Below are positions 11,083-26,000 of a DNA stretch of 64,000 bases, piece by piece. Made by a program: the position numbers and the translations under genes. The notes under the pieces are model-generated. The model made no database searches. It was not told where the DNA came from and saw nothing but the letters and a program-made list of their open reading frames with translations. The stretch's first letter is position 1. Every line of letters starts with the position of its first letter. Origin of the DNA: Mytilus edulis (Eukaryota > Mollusca > Bivalvia > Mytilida > Mytilidae). Location: contig NC_092346.1 of NCBI RefSeq assembly GCF_963676685.1, positions 92,166,255-92,230,254 on the forward strand, read 5' to 3'.

Positions 11083-14000
11083 CTATAATAAATAAAACAA
11101 AATAATCATAAGGACATACTGGGGCTGAAAAAGCAGATGTTCTAGACCTGAAAGATCATTGACAAGTCTAAATATCTTATAAATTGTGCAATCCTTTCAA
11201 CAAAGTATAATAAATTACTTAAATTTGTATAAACTCATAAGAACAGAATACGCATACCGCACTCTTATTCTTAGTTTATTAAGGTTTATTAAAAGGTCCA
11301 TATTAAAGCCGTGCTTCTTAACATGTACAAGTAATAAAATAATATGGAAATGAACTCATCATAGATACCATAAGGCTTTTCCTTCCTCAGAATCATTGTT
11401 TTAAAGATAAATTATCAAATCTTTTTAGTGTTCAATTAATGTTGGAACTTCAAGCTTGATACATATGTTGGTGTTTGTTTACTGTTGCAGTTCAGTGATT
11501 TTGTTGTTCCGTTATTTTCCTTTTATAGTTGATGTGTTTTCTTCAGTTTAAGTTTTTTAACCCTCATTTGTTTTTGCTGAATCTATTCATGACAATTAAA
11601 CAGCGGTAAAGTACTACTGCCTTTAACATGTTTAACTACATTAATTGTTGTTTATAAGAAATAGCGCCTCGAAGAGTTGTCAGATCATCTTCAACCTCGA
11701 ATAAAGATGCTTACCCATCAATACCTCGTATGATTTACATTATTAAAAAATCTTCCATGAAGATCATATTTTTAGGGAGACAATTATATCACATATAACC
11801 GATTTCAAGACAGCGACTGATCAATGATGATGATGTTTATAATTAAAAGACGAAACCCGCGTTTAGTGTACCTAATCATAAGCTTAGTATTTTTATGAAT
11901 TGAATCCATTCATTATACAACATTCCCTTTTCTACTAGTCAAAAATGACACATATAAAGTGGAAGTAAAAGCACGTTTACCTCAGTAAGGGATCCACTAC
12001 CGATGATAGATCATTTATGTCACCCATTTTACAAGTGCCTACTGGATTAAATGCCGTTGTAGCAAATGAGCGAACATAACACGCCCAATATGAGTCACTG
12101 TCGAATGGTATGTCATCGCAAAGTCCAGGATAATCCCGTCTTATCAACTCTGCCCCAATACTTTGCATAGGTTCAGTTAGCACAAGAGTCTGTATTAATC
12201 TGACACCTTAAAAAAACGTTGCTTTCATTACACAGATAACTGAAAACATCACCTTTTCTATTGTGATCGTGCTGAGTCTTAATTAATTTTGTCTTCATAT
12301 AAAAGAGTCAGCATGTATTTGACGGTAGTTTAATAAATGAGAAATGTTAATGTTTAATCTCCAAATGTTCTTATATATATTTGCATGTGAAAAGCTTCGT
12401 AAATAAAATATGTATTAAGATTTCTTTTACTGCATAAAAATATGGAAAGAAAAAAGGGAAAGACTAAATACCTAATCGAAACTCATAAGTCGAAAAATAA
12501 CCAACTCAACGGTAATGATAACAAGAACGAGACTGGAGGATTTCATTTGTTTTGTAAAAAAAAGAATAAATATAACACGCATTTCTACAAGATATAATAA
12601 ACTTAAAAAGACAGTAACAACTAATAAAAACAATATTTATGATACAAATAAAAAATTTTGAAATTTCAGTATACCTGATGAATGATAAACAAAACAATAC
12701 GTTTACCTCTGATAAATCCAGCTATATCATCAGGATGTGAAAGGTACTTTGGGTCAATCAAAGGATGTTCAAATGGATCTGTGCTGTTCAGCCGTATCGT
12801 TCCTTTACTTTTTGGGTGTAAATAACTTGGCATGATACTAATCCCTTCTGATGTAGCATTCGAAACCATGTGATCAAGCACCTATAATAGTAGCATGCAA
12901 AAAATAAAAATATTAAAAAGACGTAAATGTTTCATTCACCCCTATAGATATATGATTTTGATGGTTTACTGTGCTGTTGGGATGCTTACAAACAGTGTTA
13001 ATAACTCTATTACTGGCACTTTGTACGATCTCTGAAAGAATTGGATAAGTCAGCTCGATTGTGTATTTGAGCTTTGTCTGGAATAAAGCGCTTTGTTCGT
13101 GAGTAATTTTTACGCCTTGTGTGAAAGTCAGGTTAGTTACGTACGTATCATATAAAATCCATCACATATAAATACATAACCACGCAGTTTTTTGCACATC
13201 ACGAATTTGGTGTTTATTGCAGATAAATATAAGTTTTTATTGTAAATAATCAAACTCTGCAAACTCGGTAAATATGAGCTGTACATTGTAAACGATGTAT
13301 GGAAACTTGTACTTTGTATAAGTTGGCAATTTTTTTATCTCAAGTATTTGACTTTGCCTTCTTTTTCCTTACACAATTGTCATTGTGCTGTTAATTTATG
13401 ATATTTTTTTCTCTCTTTTTATTATTCAGTTATCTCTTTTTAATCTCTATTTTTATTCTGCTTGTAATAATAATCAAATCATAACCTTTTTGGTACTGCA
13501 GGTGATATTTGTTTCTGGTAAATGGGAGATAATCCAATACTAATACTCATTTTACACAAATGTGTTATTTCATCAGATATTTGCCCAAATACGACCTATC
13601 AGCGGAACTTAACATGTCCTTATGAATATGATCCCTTAACCTATATGAGGTTTTGAATGCTTTATATTTAGTTGTCTTGGAATTTTAGGTGTTTCACGTA
13701 AGCCTCTTTGACTTTGATTTACATGTAATAATAGTAAATTAGTCAATTGTTACAGCAAATATGCAATAAAGATATTATTACGTTAAAAAAATTAAAATAG
13801 ATCAAAGTCATACATACAAATATTTACTTGATTTGAGCCTACGGCCTCTTATGAATGTCCAATGAAATCAATCCTGTAATTACCTTGTCTTTTATATTTT
13901 GCTTCCATCCACTTTGCAAAGCTTTAGCATCAGGTGCAATGTTTGAAAAATATATTTCTGTATCTGGGGAACCACTCATAACATCCTCTTGTTCTAGATT

Positions 14001-17000
14001 AGCAAATAATACAGCGTTGATGCCTGTTTCTGTATATAAACCTGAAATGAACACACAACATATTGAGAACATTAAACTTACAAACACTGACATTAATGGT
14101 TTTTAGAGAACCAAGCGTAAATTGTAGATAAAGAGTCTTTGAATATAAACCCATATACTACCTTAACCACATGTAGACACAACTTGAATGATTGAGAAAA
14201 GGAAGATTATAGAAATTAGAGAATTTCAATAACCATAGGAGGAATATAAACAGACAGTGGCATGGCGAAATATATTTACGAAGAGACAAACAGGTTCACC
14301 AAACAATATAGAGAAAACTAGTGATTAAGCAACACGAACCTCACCAAAACCGTAAGTGAATACAGGTTTCGTGGAAGGATCTGCAGTTCCATCTCTACTA
14401 GTGAGATCCGGGTAAGACAATGCAATAGATGTTAACGGGATTAAATAACACATTTCAAGTTTATTGTTTTCAGCTGATGGCTTTATTGAGTTTTGGTTCC
14501 TCAACGTTCAATCTCTACTCACAGATTAAATATAGCTTGGTTAACTGCAATATTATTTTTTAAAATTTTTTGTACCTTTTTTGTCTATTATATACTTAAG
14601 GAATTCTCCAGGATCCGATAGTTTTTGTGTATTTATCGTCCAGTTTGCATTGACTCTGTAAGACATGAAAAACAGTAAATGATCCTGAAGATTATTTCCA
14701 ACAGGCAGATCAGCATGCAACGGTATCTGAAATGAACACAATCGTTTTAGTGAGTTGAGATAAGTTAGTACAACTAAACGTATCTTTGAAACGTAGAGGA
14801 AAACAAATAGGTCCGAGACCATACTTGTTGTCCCTTGATTTTCGTTGATTTTCGTTGTCACGAATATAGTCCCTAATGCGGACAGTGTGTTACTTGCCAA
14901 TATTTTTTATATCCCTTCCAAATTTATTTTTCTATGTTTTATGCCTCACATAGCAAGTAGGGGGGGAGTACTTTATACTTGAAGTATAAACAAAATTTGG
15001 TAATGCCTATAATGTTTCAGTCATTTCATTCACATTATAAGCATTACCAAATTTTGTTTATACTTCAAGTTTTCGTTCTGGAATTAATCCATTTTGTTTG
15101 ATTTTCAGAGTCTATAGTTTTCTTTATAATTTATTCTGTCGCAAATTATCTCGATATATTTTATCAGTATTACTAAAAATAAAAAAACTTTCGAACAATA
15201 ATTGTACAATTGTTTTGAAATGCGCGTTAATAATTAAATGGCTACGGAGGTTATAAAAACAACAAACAACAACCAAAAACACCGTGGTAAAGAAAGAAAT
15301 AATACATTTATTGTGTATGCAGACCGCATTCATAACAAAACATAGACGAGTATATTGTTTAGATTCTTCTCAACACTGAGGATTAATGTAAGATTTCTGT
15401 TTCAATCTTACATAATATGTATCACCAATTTGTAAAGTGAATATTTTACTTCATTCCAAAACAATAAGGCTTACTTTGGTCAATTTAACATCTTAAACCT
15501 TCATTTCACACTTAACATGAAACAGCTGACATATGTATGTGGCTAGATTTAGTTCGAATTTCATTTTACAAGTATAATTATCAAGAGTCATTTAAGTCTA
15601 TTTTTTGCCTTTCAAAAATATAAATATCCATTAACACTAGAATTTGGTGCTAAGTTAAGTTTTAGTTATCTCAAGAATGAATAGCTGATTTTTTTAATGC
15701 CTCATCCAAAATTCATCTGGATTTGAATCATTATTCCATGAAGTACTAAAATAGGAATTTCCACATGTTCGATTGTATTCGTTGAAGCTGTTCGAAATGT
15801 CTATTCCAACCTACAAATAATAACAGTTCATGTATTGCGAAAGTACTTATATAGTAACGAAAAATATTCCACAGCATCCTGAAATGAAAACAAATATATA
15901 CTTTAAACTCTTCAAGATGTTCTTTGGGTCCAATACCAGACAGCATCAAGATTTGAGGGGATCTTACAACCCCTGCTGACACAATGACTTCTTTTCGCGC
16001 CATCACCATCATTCGACGACTATGTTTCATGTATTCAACCCCAACAGCTTTTCCTTTATGAATGACCACCTTAAAAAAAAAGGAAAATGTATAGTTTACT
16101 CTCGTATTTTCATCTCCTGTATACATTACTGGTTAGTTTAAAGTATGAATTGTATATATGGCAATTATCTTATGCACATTTAGGAACACAGCAACGAATT
16201 ATGTAGGTTAAGCACAATTTGTGAATAGAACGAAGACCGGAAGTGATGGCTGCCATTGAATTAATTTGAGTAGATTTTGATTTTGTGTTGTTAACGCCAC
16301 TTTTTATCACCGCTTTTGGGCTATTTCGTGGCTGCCATATTTTATTACTGGAGGAAGCAAAACCACCGATCTTCGAAAGGAAAACTGACAATCCTGGTCA
16401 ATTAAGATTGGAGTCGAGTGCATCTCGGTGTTGACTCGCTAGTGATAACAGTAGTAACTATTTAAACCACTCGACCACCGAGGCTCCCCATTAGAAAATG
16501 AGTGCATGTTTGTTTTTGGCGTCTGTTATTTGTCATTTGGTCGAATTCGTTTTTCTGCCATGGTGTTGTCAGTTTGCCTTTGTCTTTGACTAATGAGTTT
16601 AAATGACCCTTTGGTAACTTTCACTTTCTTTTTTTTTACTATATTATATAATAAGTTATTTCAATAGGGCATAAACAGTTCATGAGTACAAGCAGCTCAC
16701 CAAGAATGAAATGAGACTCAAATACTAAATATATACCTTTGTAACATGACTTTGTAGACTGACTTGAAGATTTTGTCTTCCCAACACTGGTCTGATGTAA
16801 CATTTAGCAGTACTACATCTTTCTGAATTTCTTACATCATTTTGAACCGGACAGTGCCCTGAATTGAATTTGGGAATTTAGACATAATCTAAAACGACAC
16901 TAACATAAACTAAGTAAACTGCAGTAGTATGTATCAAAATAGGGAAGAGTGGAATTCATAATGAACATAAAGCTAAATGCAACTAGATGTTGATCTTCTC

Positions 17001-20000
17001 ATCCAATTAGCTCTAAAACTTAGTATAGGGTTATGTTTGCTTTGTTTGACAAAGGTTTAAAAATTTTCAAATTAAAAAGTTAAACATGTAACATTCTATA
17101 AACAAAAGATGGCAATGTTTCCTAAGATAATGAAAGTGTATATTTATTTCAAATCTTAAAAAATAAAGACACTGTATATAATGAAACATCGGCCTTTTGA
17201 ATCAAATGTCATGCGATTGATTTGTTTTTACAAACAACAATTTATTTTATTTCAAATTAGGTGTATATAAATTCTACCACTGCATCGAGTGTGGTACGAT
17301 ATTTATCCACTCGAGACAGTTAAATCTTGAAATTTAAAACGCGAGGCTCGCCGAGCGTTTTGAATATTTAAAATTTAACTGTCGAGAGTGGATAAATATC
17401 GTATTACACGAGATTTGGTGGTGGAATCTGTTTCTCTAATGATTTTCAAACAATAAGCAGGCAAATTTATTCCTTCTTTTCGAATGATCTGCAAAAAGAT
17501 GTGTTCTTTCTATGTGACGTCATCAGGCATGGTCGTAACAATAGGAAATTCAGAGGAAAGCAAGAAAAATCGACGTCATAATCGTATTTTGACCAATGAA
17601 CAACTGAAATCAAATGAACCACACGTTGATTAAATAAAAATAATCAACGGGTCAGGAAAAGGATAACTTTGAATCGAGTAAGAATTAGAGAATATCGGTT
17701 ATACATACACTTGAAAAAAAACTAAGGCTCATTTCTATTAAATTAAGTACATGTATTTCAGCAATACTCTAGAATCTTGAACATGGAAAAAGTGTTATAG
17801 ATCAACAAAAAGCGTGACTGTTGTTACAAGGAAACACGGGCAGGGTAGTAATTATTCTCACTTTTCATTGTTTTAGAAAAGAAAATGATTTCCGACCATC
17901 TTTAGCGTCACCCGTTTCGTTTCGTGGGGAGTAAACTTATGCCATTGCATAAACCCTTGTGAGTTTAAAGTCTGCTTGATTTTACTTTTATCATCAGAAA
18001 ACTAACTAATTCACAGATGAATATGGGCAATGAAGTCTCCATGATAATAAAAGGTGGATATAGTTTTATCATAGACTAACCTATCATGTCAGGACTATTG
18101 CAGTCATGTGTCTGGAAACCAAGTTCACCTGCAGCATTCTTGAAAATTTCAGTTGCAGGATTGCCAGGCTCAATGGAAACTGTCATTGAACCACCAACTG
18201 ACCGGTAAACTGATAAAAAATGAAAGATTCTTTACTTAGAAGATTTTTTTTCGTGTCGCATATTTAAAAAAAACTGTTAAATGTTACATGATAAAATATC
18301 GTTAGATTTTTTTGACAAGGTTTAGTAATGTTAGATCTGGATTACTAAAAATAAGATTTACAGTAATGTCTTGGCCACTGCATTGACCAACGACCTGATC
18401 GATAAATACATGCAAATAACTACTTCACATGGACACAAACCAGTGACCTACACAGCTTATTTATAAGCGGTTCCATGAATTTGAAACAACCTTATTACAA
18501 GTTGTATTAAATGTCTGAAAATATGTGCGGTGACATTACAATGAAACAGAAATACATTTGTATTTATTAAGTATAATTCTTGATTCCTTTATAACACGAA
18601 GTTGATACGTTACAATTCAATATTAAGATTAATTCCATTATTCCATCATTAACAATTTTTCTGGATTTCATAGTTTTTCATACAGGTGAGCGACCTGCTT
18701 GTCTGTCTCAACATACTTGTTTTTGCTACTTTGCTGCCAGGAAAGACGTTATGATGGTATTATACAATAGCCCATTATCTTATACTTATTTTAAAATAAG
18801 TACCTTCCTTTTTAAGTTCAGGTATCTGTACATCTTCGGATTTCATGAAGTACGGAAGAACATCCCTGTAACTCCAACCAGTACAGCCTTCTGCTTCCCA
18901 TCTATCATAGTCTGACGGACTTCCACGGACATGGGTCATGTGATGAAGAATGCTTGTACCACCGAGGGCTTTTCCAGCCGGCCAATAGTTCCGCTTAAAT
19001 AAGAATACAGTGACAATTATTTGATAAGGGACTTTCCGTTTTGAATTTTCCTCGGAGTTCAGTATTTTTGTCATTTTACTCTTTATTGTACACAAACAGT
19101 AAAAATTAACATCTGAAATTAATTATGAATTCTATATTTGCCATGTGTAGTTATGAAAAATGTTTACTGGCAGGCAATTTGAAATATTAAAATATTCAAA
19201 AATAAAACAGAATGATATGAATATTGTGTGCAAAATTAGTGTTTCTAGAATAAGAAATGGAAAACAACACGTTTAATAATTTCATGCGTCCGAAGCGCTT
19301 TTCTGGATTTACCTTCATCAGGAACGCTCAAAGCCAAACATTTAAAATCCGAAGATGTATGAGAACCGAACCCGTTGAAGAGCTATATGACAAAAAATAC
19401 CTAAAATAGATAACCAAATTCATCTAGAGTCAACTTTGCCTGAGGGAATTGAAATCTTAGTTTCTTAATACAACATTTATAAACGGATAATTTTAGAAAA
19501 AAATTGTTAAATCATGTCAGTACTGCTGAGCAGAAGATACCAGCCGGAACTGATAGTCCACCAGCAGAGGTATCGACCCTGTGATGTAAAAAATGGAAAA
19601 CAACACGTTTAATAATGTCATGCATCCGAAGCGCTTTTCTGGATTTACCTTCATCAGGAACGCTCAAAGACATACTTTCATCTTGTACACTCGGCAAGTT
19701 TAGAAAGCTGTTCATACAAAATATTAGAAAACATCTTAACGAAAAGTAACTAGGGATTTATTTGAAATTTTACAGGGGATTTATTTTATGAATATAAAAT
19801 TGATAGAAACAATTATTTTTTTAAATGGGACCAACACTGATCACCCAGGTCTGCAGCACTCGGTGAATGGTAGTATAAAAGCAGCGGTATCGACCAAGTA
19901 CTTATATTAAACGTATGTAAAAGCTCTGAGAGCCAATCAATTTCCGTGTGCGCAAACATTTCTTAGATAATTTATTCACCCATGTGCGTTAATGAATATC

Positions 20001-23000
20001 AAAGGTAAAGGAGACAATCTAAAAGGGTATAACAAGAAAAAAAAACCCGTTTAATAAGTGAATATTGTACATAACGTGAACATTCATGTATTTCTATATT
20101 TTGTGGTTTCAATTAATTGATATACTGTTGATTTTAATGGCTTATAATTTACATAGTATACATAATTTTTTTATGATCATTCAGAATAATTCTAAACCTT
20201 GATCAGTATATAAATTACCCTTCCATCGAGAGCATATCCTGAACTTTCTTGTTTGACTGTGAAGTATTGCCAGTCTTGTTCTGAGAATTGAAGGTGTGTC
20301 GACAGAAGTGGTATATCAACATATTTATTTTCCAAGTCTGAACCTCCAGCCTCTAATACTAATACTGTCACTGGATCCTCGCTCAACCTCGTGGCAAGAA
20401 CTGATCCTGCTGTGCCGCCGCCCACTGTATGATAACAGTAAATTGTGATATTTCATGTAAAATTTATAGAACCATTTTCAAAAGCAGTTTGTTATTAAGG
20501 TTAACCTTTGAAGTCATCTTCAATTAAAAAGCAGATGTACGTACATGTAGATATGTTATAATACTTGATTTCCATTCATAAAAACATACGGAAGCGTATA
20601 AGCGCCACACTTTTTTTTCTTCCTATGTTTGCGTTAAAACGCAAACTTTTGCGTTAAACGCAAACCTTTGCGATATAACGCAAACCTTTGCGATATAACG
20701 CAAACCTTTGCGTTAAACGCAAACCTTTGCGATATAACGCAAATCTTTGCGATATAACGCAAACCTTTGCGTTAATGGAGGAGGCTGGATATAATAAAAT
20801 TTATCACCTTTGTAGTAATTGCAAAGTAAACTGCTTGAATAATTAGATCATATCAATGACTAATAATGAGCAGAATAATATAAGAAGATGTGGTATGAGT
20901 GCCAATAAGAAAACTCTCCATCTAAGTCACTATTCGTAAAAGTAAACCATCATAGGCCGAATTACGGTCTTCAACACGGAGCATTGGCTCACACTAAACA
21001 ACAAACTATAAAGGTCCCCAAAAACGATATCCAAGTTACTATTAGTATATATATTACAAAGAAAATTGAGTAAATTGAGGTTATACCTAAGAAAAAAATC
21101 AACACTGCTAATATAGCTATAACCGAATATAAATATACTTCCAAAGTAAGCTCTCGTTTGAGAACTGTGTAAAGTAGGTTACAATCAAACAAGCTACCCT
21201 TTGGCAATAAATGTAAGAATGAAGATGTTTTATTAATAAAATTATGTTCTCTCTATTCAAATTGCTACCCAAGCATCTTATAAATACTTCATTATATTGA
21301 AATGAAAATTCAATGACTTTCTATCAAAGAATCTTGATCATATTCTGAGATTTAAAAAAAATGTTTCCTTATTAATAATTCATTTTAAAGCAGAAAGATC
21401 ATTTTGTCTATTTGACTTGGAGGTTTCACAATTGTATGACATTATTTTTGATCTTTCAATTTTAATATGACTATATATTATATCTATTTTCTTGTTAAAT
21501 TATATACTTTTCTGATGCACAAATCAGTCTTAATTTATGTATAATTGCACTTCAATTATTCCATTATTCCTATGCATATTTATTATAATGATTTGGCCTT
21601 GTATGTATGTTTCTTTTTTTATCTACTAGTAAATCACATCCGAAATGAATGACAGACGGACATATATATGTTCCAGACCGTATGAGTATTTGGACCGTAC
21701 GCGTACGGTCTGGACCGTGTGCGTACTTTTTCAAAATACTCATACGGTCGGACCGTACGCGTACGGTCTGACTATTATTAAAAAGTTGGTCAAGTTTATT
21801 AGATACAAATGCATATAGCAGATCAACATAACTTAACTATCAAATTGATATAAAAAAGTTCAATTGTAAATGAAACTAAAACTTTATATTCTAACTTGTT
21901 TTTAATTCACGCTAATTAAATATACTTATCTCTTGTATTAAGCATGTCCATCAGTAGTACATTTTAAAATTGTATTATGAACGCTGAAATTGAAGATATC
22001 GGAAGTAAACATAAAGTGGGAGTTCAATTGTTTTAAAATATTTAGCAACTTTATCAAAAAAAAAAAAAACAAATGCAAAAGAACATGCATGAACTGCATA
22101 CATGAAATTGCTAAAAATATTACGTTACTTGAATTGTGTCACCTTGGGCGAGAGTACCAAAATAGGATTCATATATACAATTAAACAAATACCTAATTTC
22201 AATTGTTCGTTTGTTCATTTCATCTATCTAATTGTAACAAATTATCAATAACAATTTGTAAAACTAAAAATAAAGATTGTTTCAATTTAACCCATATGAT
22301 CAAATAACATGTATTGTCAGATCGTACTGGACCGTACGCGTATACTTATACGGTCCGACCGTACGCGTATGGTCGGACCGTATGAGTATACGTATACGGT
22401 CCGGACCGTACGCGTACGGTCCAAATACTCATATGGTCTGGAACATATACAAAACTTAATGAATAATTGAAATAAAAATGTTTGCGTTATATCGCAAAGG
22501 TTTGCGTTAAAACGCAAACATAATAAGAAAAATAAAGAAAAAAAATGTGTGGCGCTAATACGCTTCCGTAAAAACATGTTGTTGATTGAAAAATAATTTT
22601 GAAAAAAATTGAAAGGATTAAACAAAAAAGAAAAATAAATTCAGTAGAAATTAGAAAAATCCCCCATCAATGAACTGTATTGTATAGCCATCCTATTGTT
22701 GAAGACTGTATGGACCACACTGCATGTTTTTTGAGTTGCTGACTCAATGACGTAGATCTAACACAGTAATCATGAAAATATTTCATTTACATGAAAGGGG
22801 AAAAAAAGTATGAATAAAAATGGTACTGGTTGCTTATATGCATATTTGTTCCAGAAAAGTACACTTCTAAAAAGCAACGTCACGGTCAGGAAGAACATAT
22901 AGACAAGTATTAGATAATCCAAACAGACCAGTTCCTACGCATGGATTTAAGATTTTTTTGTAAAATGATTTGAAATGTTGAACACTAGTTGAAGACGTGC

Positions 23001-26000
23001 TGGATGATAATTTGTTTTCAGAAAATGACGTAGAAGGACATAGTACTAGTGTTACTTGTTTATTTGAACCTTTTTGCACTTTCGAGAACCAAGTGCGCTC
23101 TTACATGAACTGAAAGTTCTTCTGAAAACCAGTGCGCCTTTATATCAACTGAAAATTCTATTCTTCTAAGAACCAGTGCGCTGTTATATGAACTTAAAGT
23201 TATGTTGTTTCTGTTAAAAACAAGCCAGGATAAGGTTTTGCTTCGAATTGAAGTGGGATTCTAATTTAGTGAAACTTTTAAAGACAGATGGCTTTTCTCG
23301 TTTTAATTGTTAGTCAGTAATAAAAGACCCTGGAATGACAAATGCATTTACATTTCAAACGAGGAAACTAACAGTCTAGTTATTGTAAAAAAATGAGCGA
23401 ACAAATATTGTTACACAGCAACAAACAAAAGACCACTGAATTACAGGCTCCTAAGTTCTAACTTGAGACAGGCACATACATGCAGAATGAGGTGGGGTTA
23501 AACATATGCAAGTTAGTTGGAATTAAATACTGTGTTATTCTACGTCAATGAGTAAGTTATGTATATTAATCTGAAGCCAATTTCTGTCTATGAATATCAT
23601 ATGATGTCTTTAAAATAATGACAACAACAAAATCAAAGTAGTGACGTGTGTACAGAGAAACATCAGCAAGGTAGATGTCCGTTGAATGTTCAATCGAATA
23701 TATATTATATATATATATATATATTGAATAGCCATCCTATTACCTGAAGATCTGTGAAAGCAGTGAAAGTGCTAGTAAAAGGATGCATTGAAACCGTTAT
23801 TATCTTTTAATGAATCTTTATATGTTACCAGCATACGGACTTTACTTAACTTTTATATATATATAGTCAAATGCGTTTTGTTTAAATATACTTTTTCACT
23901 TTTTTGGTCTTTTGGAAAATGTTGTTTGTGCTGTTTTTAGACCCATCTACAACGAAATTTGTTTTATATGCACACGTATAAAAATTGCGGTTTTTATCCA
24001 ACGCAATCATAGGTTTGAACGCAGTTTTCAATTTAGGCTCGTTTATATTTTTTCGTTTGGGCTTGTATCATATTTTCCCTCCGGTTTACATGATCCGTTC
24101 ATCTTATATTGACTCTTAAAATTCAAGAGTTTATCTAAAAATGAGGGTACTTTTTTCTAAAAATGAGGGTACTTTTAATATGGCCTTACAAATACCGTTT
24201 CGATCCCTAACATCACTGAAGAGACATGTATTGTGGAAATCCGGATCTGGTGTACTAAAAAAATATTGACACCTTATGTTTGTGGCATAACATCGTGGCC
24301 ACAAGTAAAAATGTTTTCTGTTTAGTATTAAATTTATATTAAGATCCATTTTTTTACATCTTCAGTTCAATTTTATTTGGCAATCGTCAATGGCAGTCAG
24401 CAGGGTTAAAGAACATCAGTTGTTCGACCTGTTAGTCAAATGCGTTTTGTTTAAATATACTTTTTTACTTTTTTGGTCTTTTGGAAAATGTTGTTTGTGT
24501 TGTTTTTAGATCCTTCTACAACGATTTTTTTTACACGTATAAAAATTGCGGTTTTTATCCAACGCAATCATAGGTTTGAACGTAGTTTTCAATTTAGACT
24601 CGTTTATATATATATATTCATATAAATATATAACCTGCAGAATAATAAGCGTAATTGTCACATAAACATTGCTTTAACAGGTCGGGACCACTACCTTATA
24701 TGGAAATGCATAAATTAGCATACTTATGTTCTCGCACATGTAATTGTTTATTTACATGTGACGCAATTTATTTTTACCTAGGGTTTTGACCAATCCACTA
24801 AATGAGTAACAATGCATGATGGACTACTACGTGTTTACAATCAACCGAGAACACGTGTTATTTACTGAAATACAACACATTTTTTCGTGCAATGCGGGAT
24901 TCACAATTTCGCTTAGTTTTTCATTTTGTGTATCCTCATTTATAGTTCGTGATACAAAGTATTCCTTCCATGCTCAGATTAACGAAGAGTTGTTTCTATG
25001 GGAAGAAAAAAGGGTTTGAATTACCCGATATATAGCCATTAATATGTTTGATGATGGCACGGAGATTTCATGTATTCGTCCACCAGACAGCAACGAAACA
25101 ACAGCGAAAAACACAATAACCAATGAGACAAACTTACTAGTGTAAAATCAGCCGGTGCTAATATTCACGAGTACAGCAATTTCCGTATAGATAATTAAAG
25201 GCAAATGTGTGATCCTTGAATTTTGTGTATTTACTTTTGTCACATTTCAGTATATAAGACTTCTAAACTGTTCCCTTTGTATTGAAGGTAGTGAAGTCAG
25301 CAACTGTAGTTTCATTTTGTTTTCGTTTTTAACGGGCTCGGACATTTGCCAAACTGAATAAAATCATTACAGTTGATTACCTAATGCTTGCAAAGTAAAA
25401 CTTTGATTGGCTTGCTTGCTTTGTGTGTTTATACAAGCTTTGACAATAAGATTGACATCTTTAAACAATATATATAGGCATAGTTTGACTTGCATATTTT
25501 ATATTTGAATTTTATTGGTTGTTATCCTAATATGATTGTACAATATACAAACAAAGCAAGAAAGCTAACCAAAGTCTACATGCATTCGTTAGATAGATTT
25601 CTTAGATAGATTTCTTCTCCTTTTATTTATTATATTGGGCCGATTTTTTTTTGTTTTTTTTTTGATTTTTTTTTTTGATTGTTTTACAAAAGTAATTTTT
25701 GGGTCATTTATAGCGTACTTTTCGGCATTGAACCTATGACTGCTTACTTTACTAGATTATGTCTTTTTTTTTATTTTTTAAAGATGTCTCATTTGGCACT
25801 CATACCTCATCTTCTCATTTCTATAAACAAAGCACGTTTTAGAAGAAAAAATAATAGGTAATATGGCACCATCTGTGCTCCAGAGGCTTTAAATATTGGA
25901 GATATTTCACATACGTCAACATGACAGGAGCCGAACGATAAAAAACCTCTGAGGTATATTTTGTGATAAAATTAGCAACAAACGGACTTTATCGATGGAT

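Noticed and set aside
16170-16391. Minus-strand ORF of 73 codons
   Set aside because: Lies wholly in the tRNA-derived SINE.
16400-16495. A functional tRNA gene
   Set aside because: Only the A-box part resembles a tRNA; the arms do not fold and a SINE body follows.
20640-20775. Regular short repeats with spacers, at first sight like a CRISPR array
   Set aside because: Eukaryotic context, units of about 20 bp with no unique spacers of constant length, and the array is one arm of an inverted-repeat element.
22867-23079. Minus-strand ORF of 70 codons within GMC intron 1
   Set aside because: Serine-rich without a motif and no convincing splice context; would not fit between exons 1 and 2, which join perfectly in the FAD motif.
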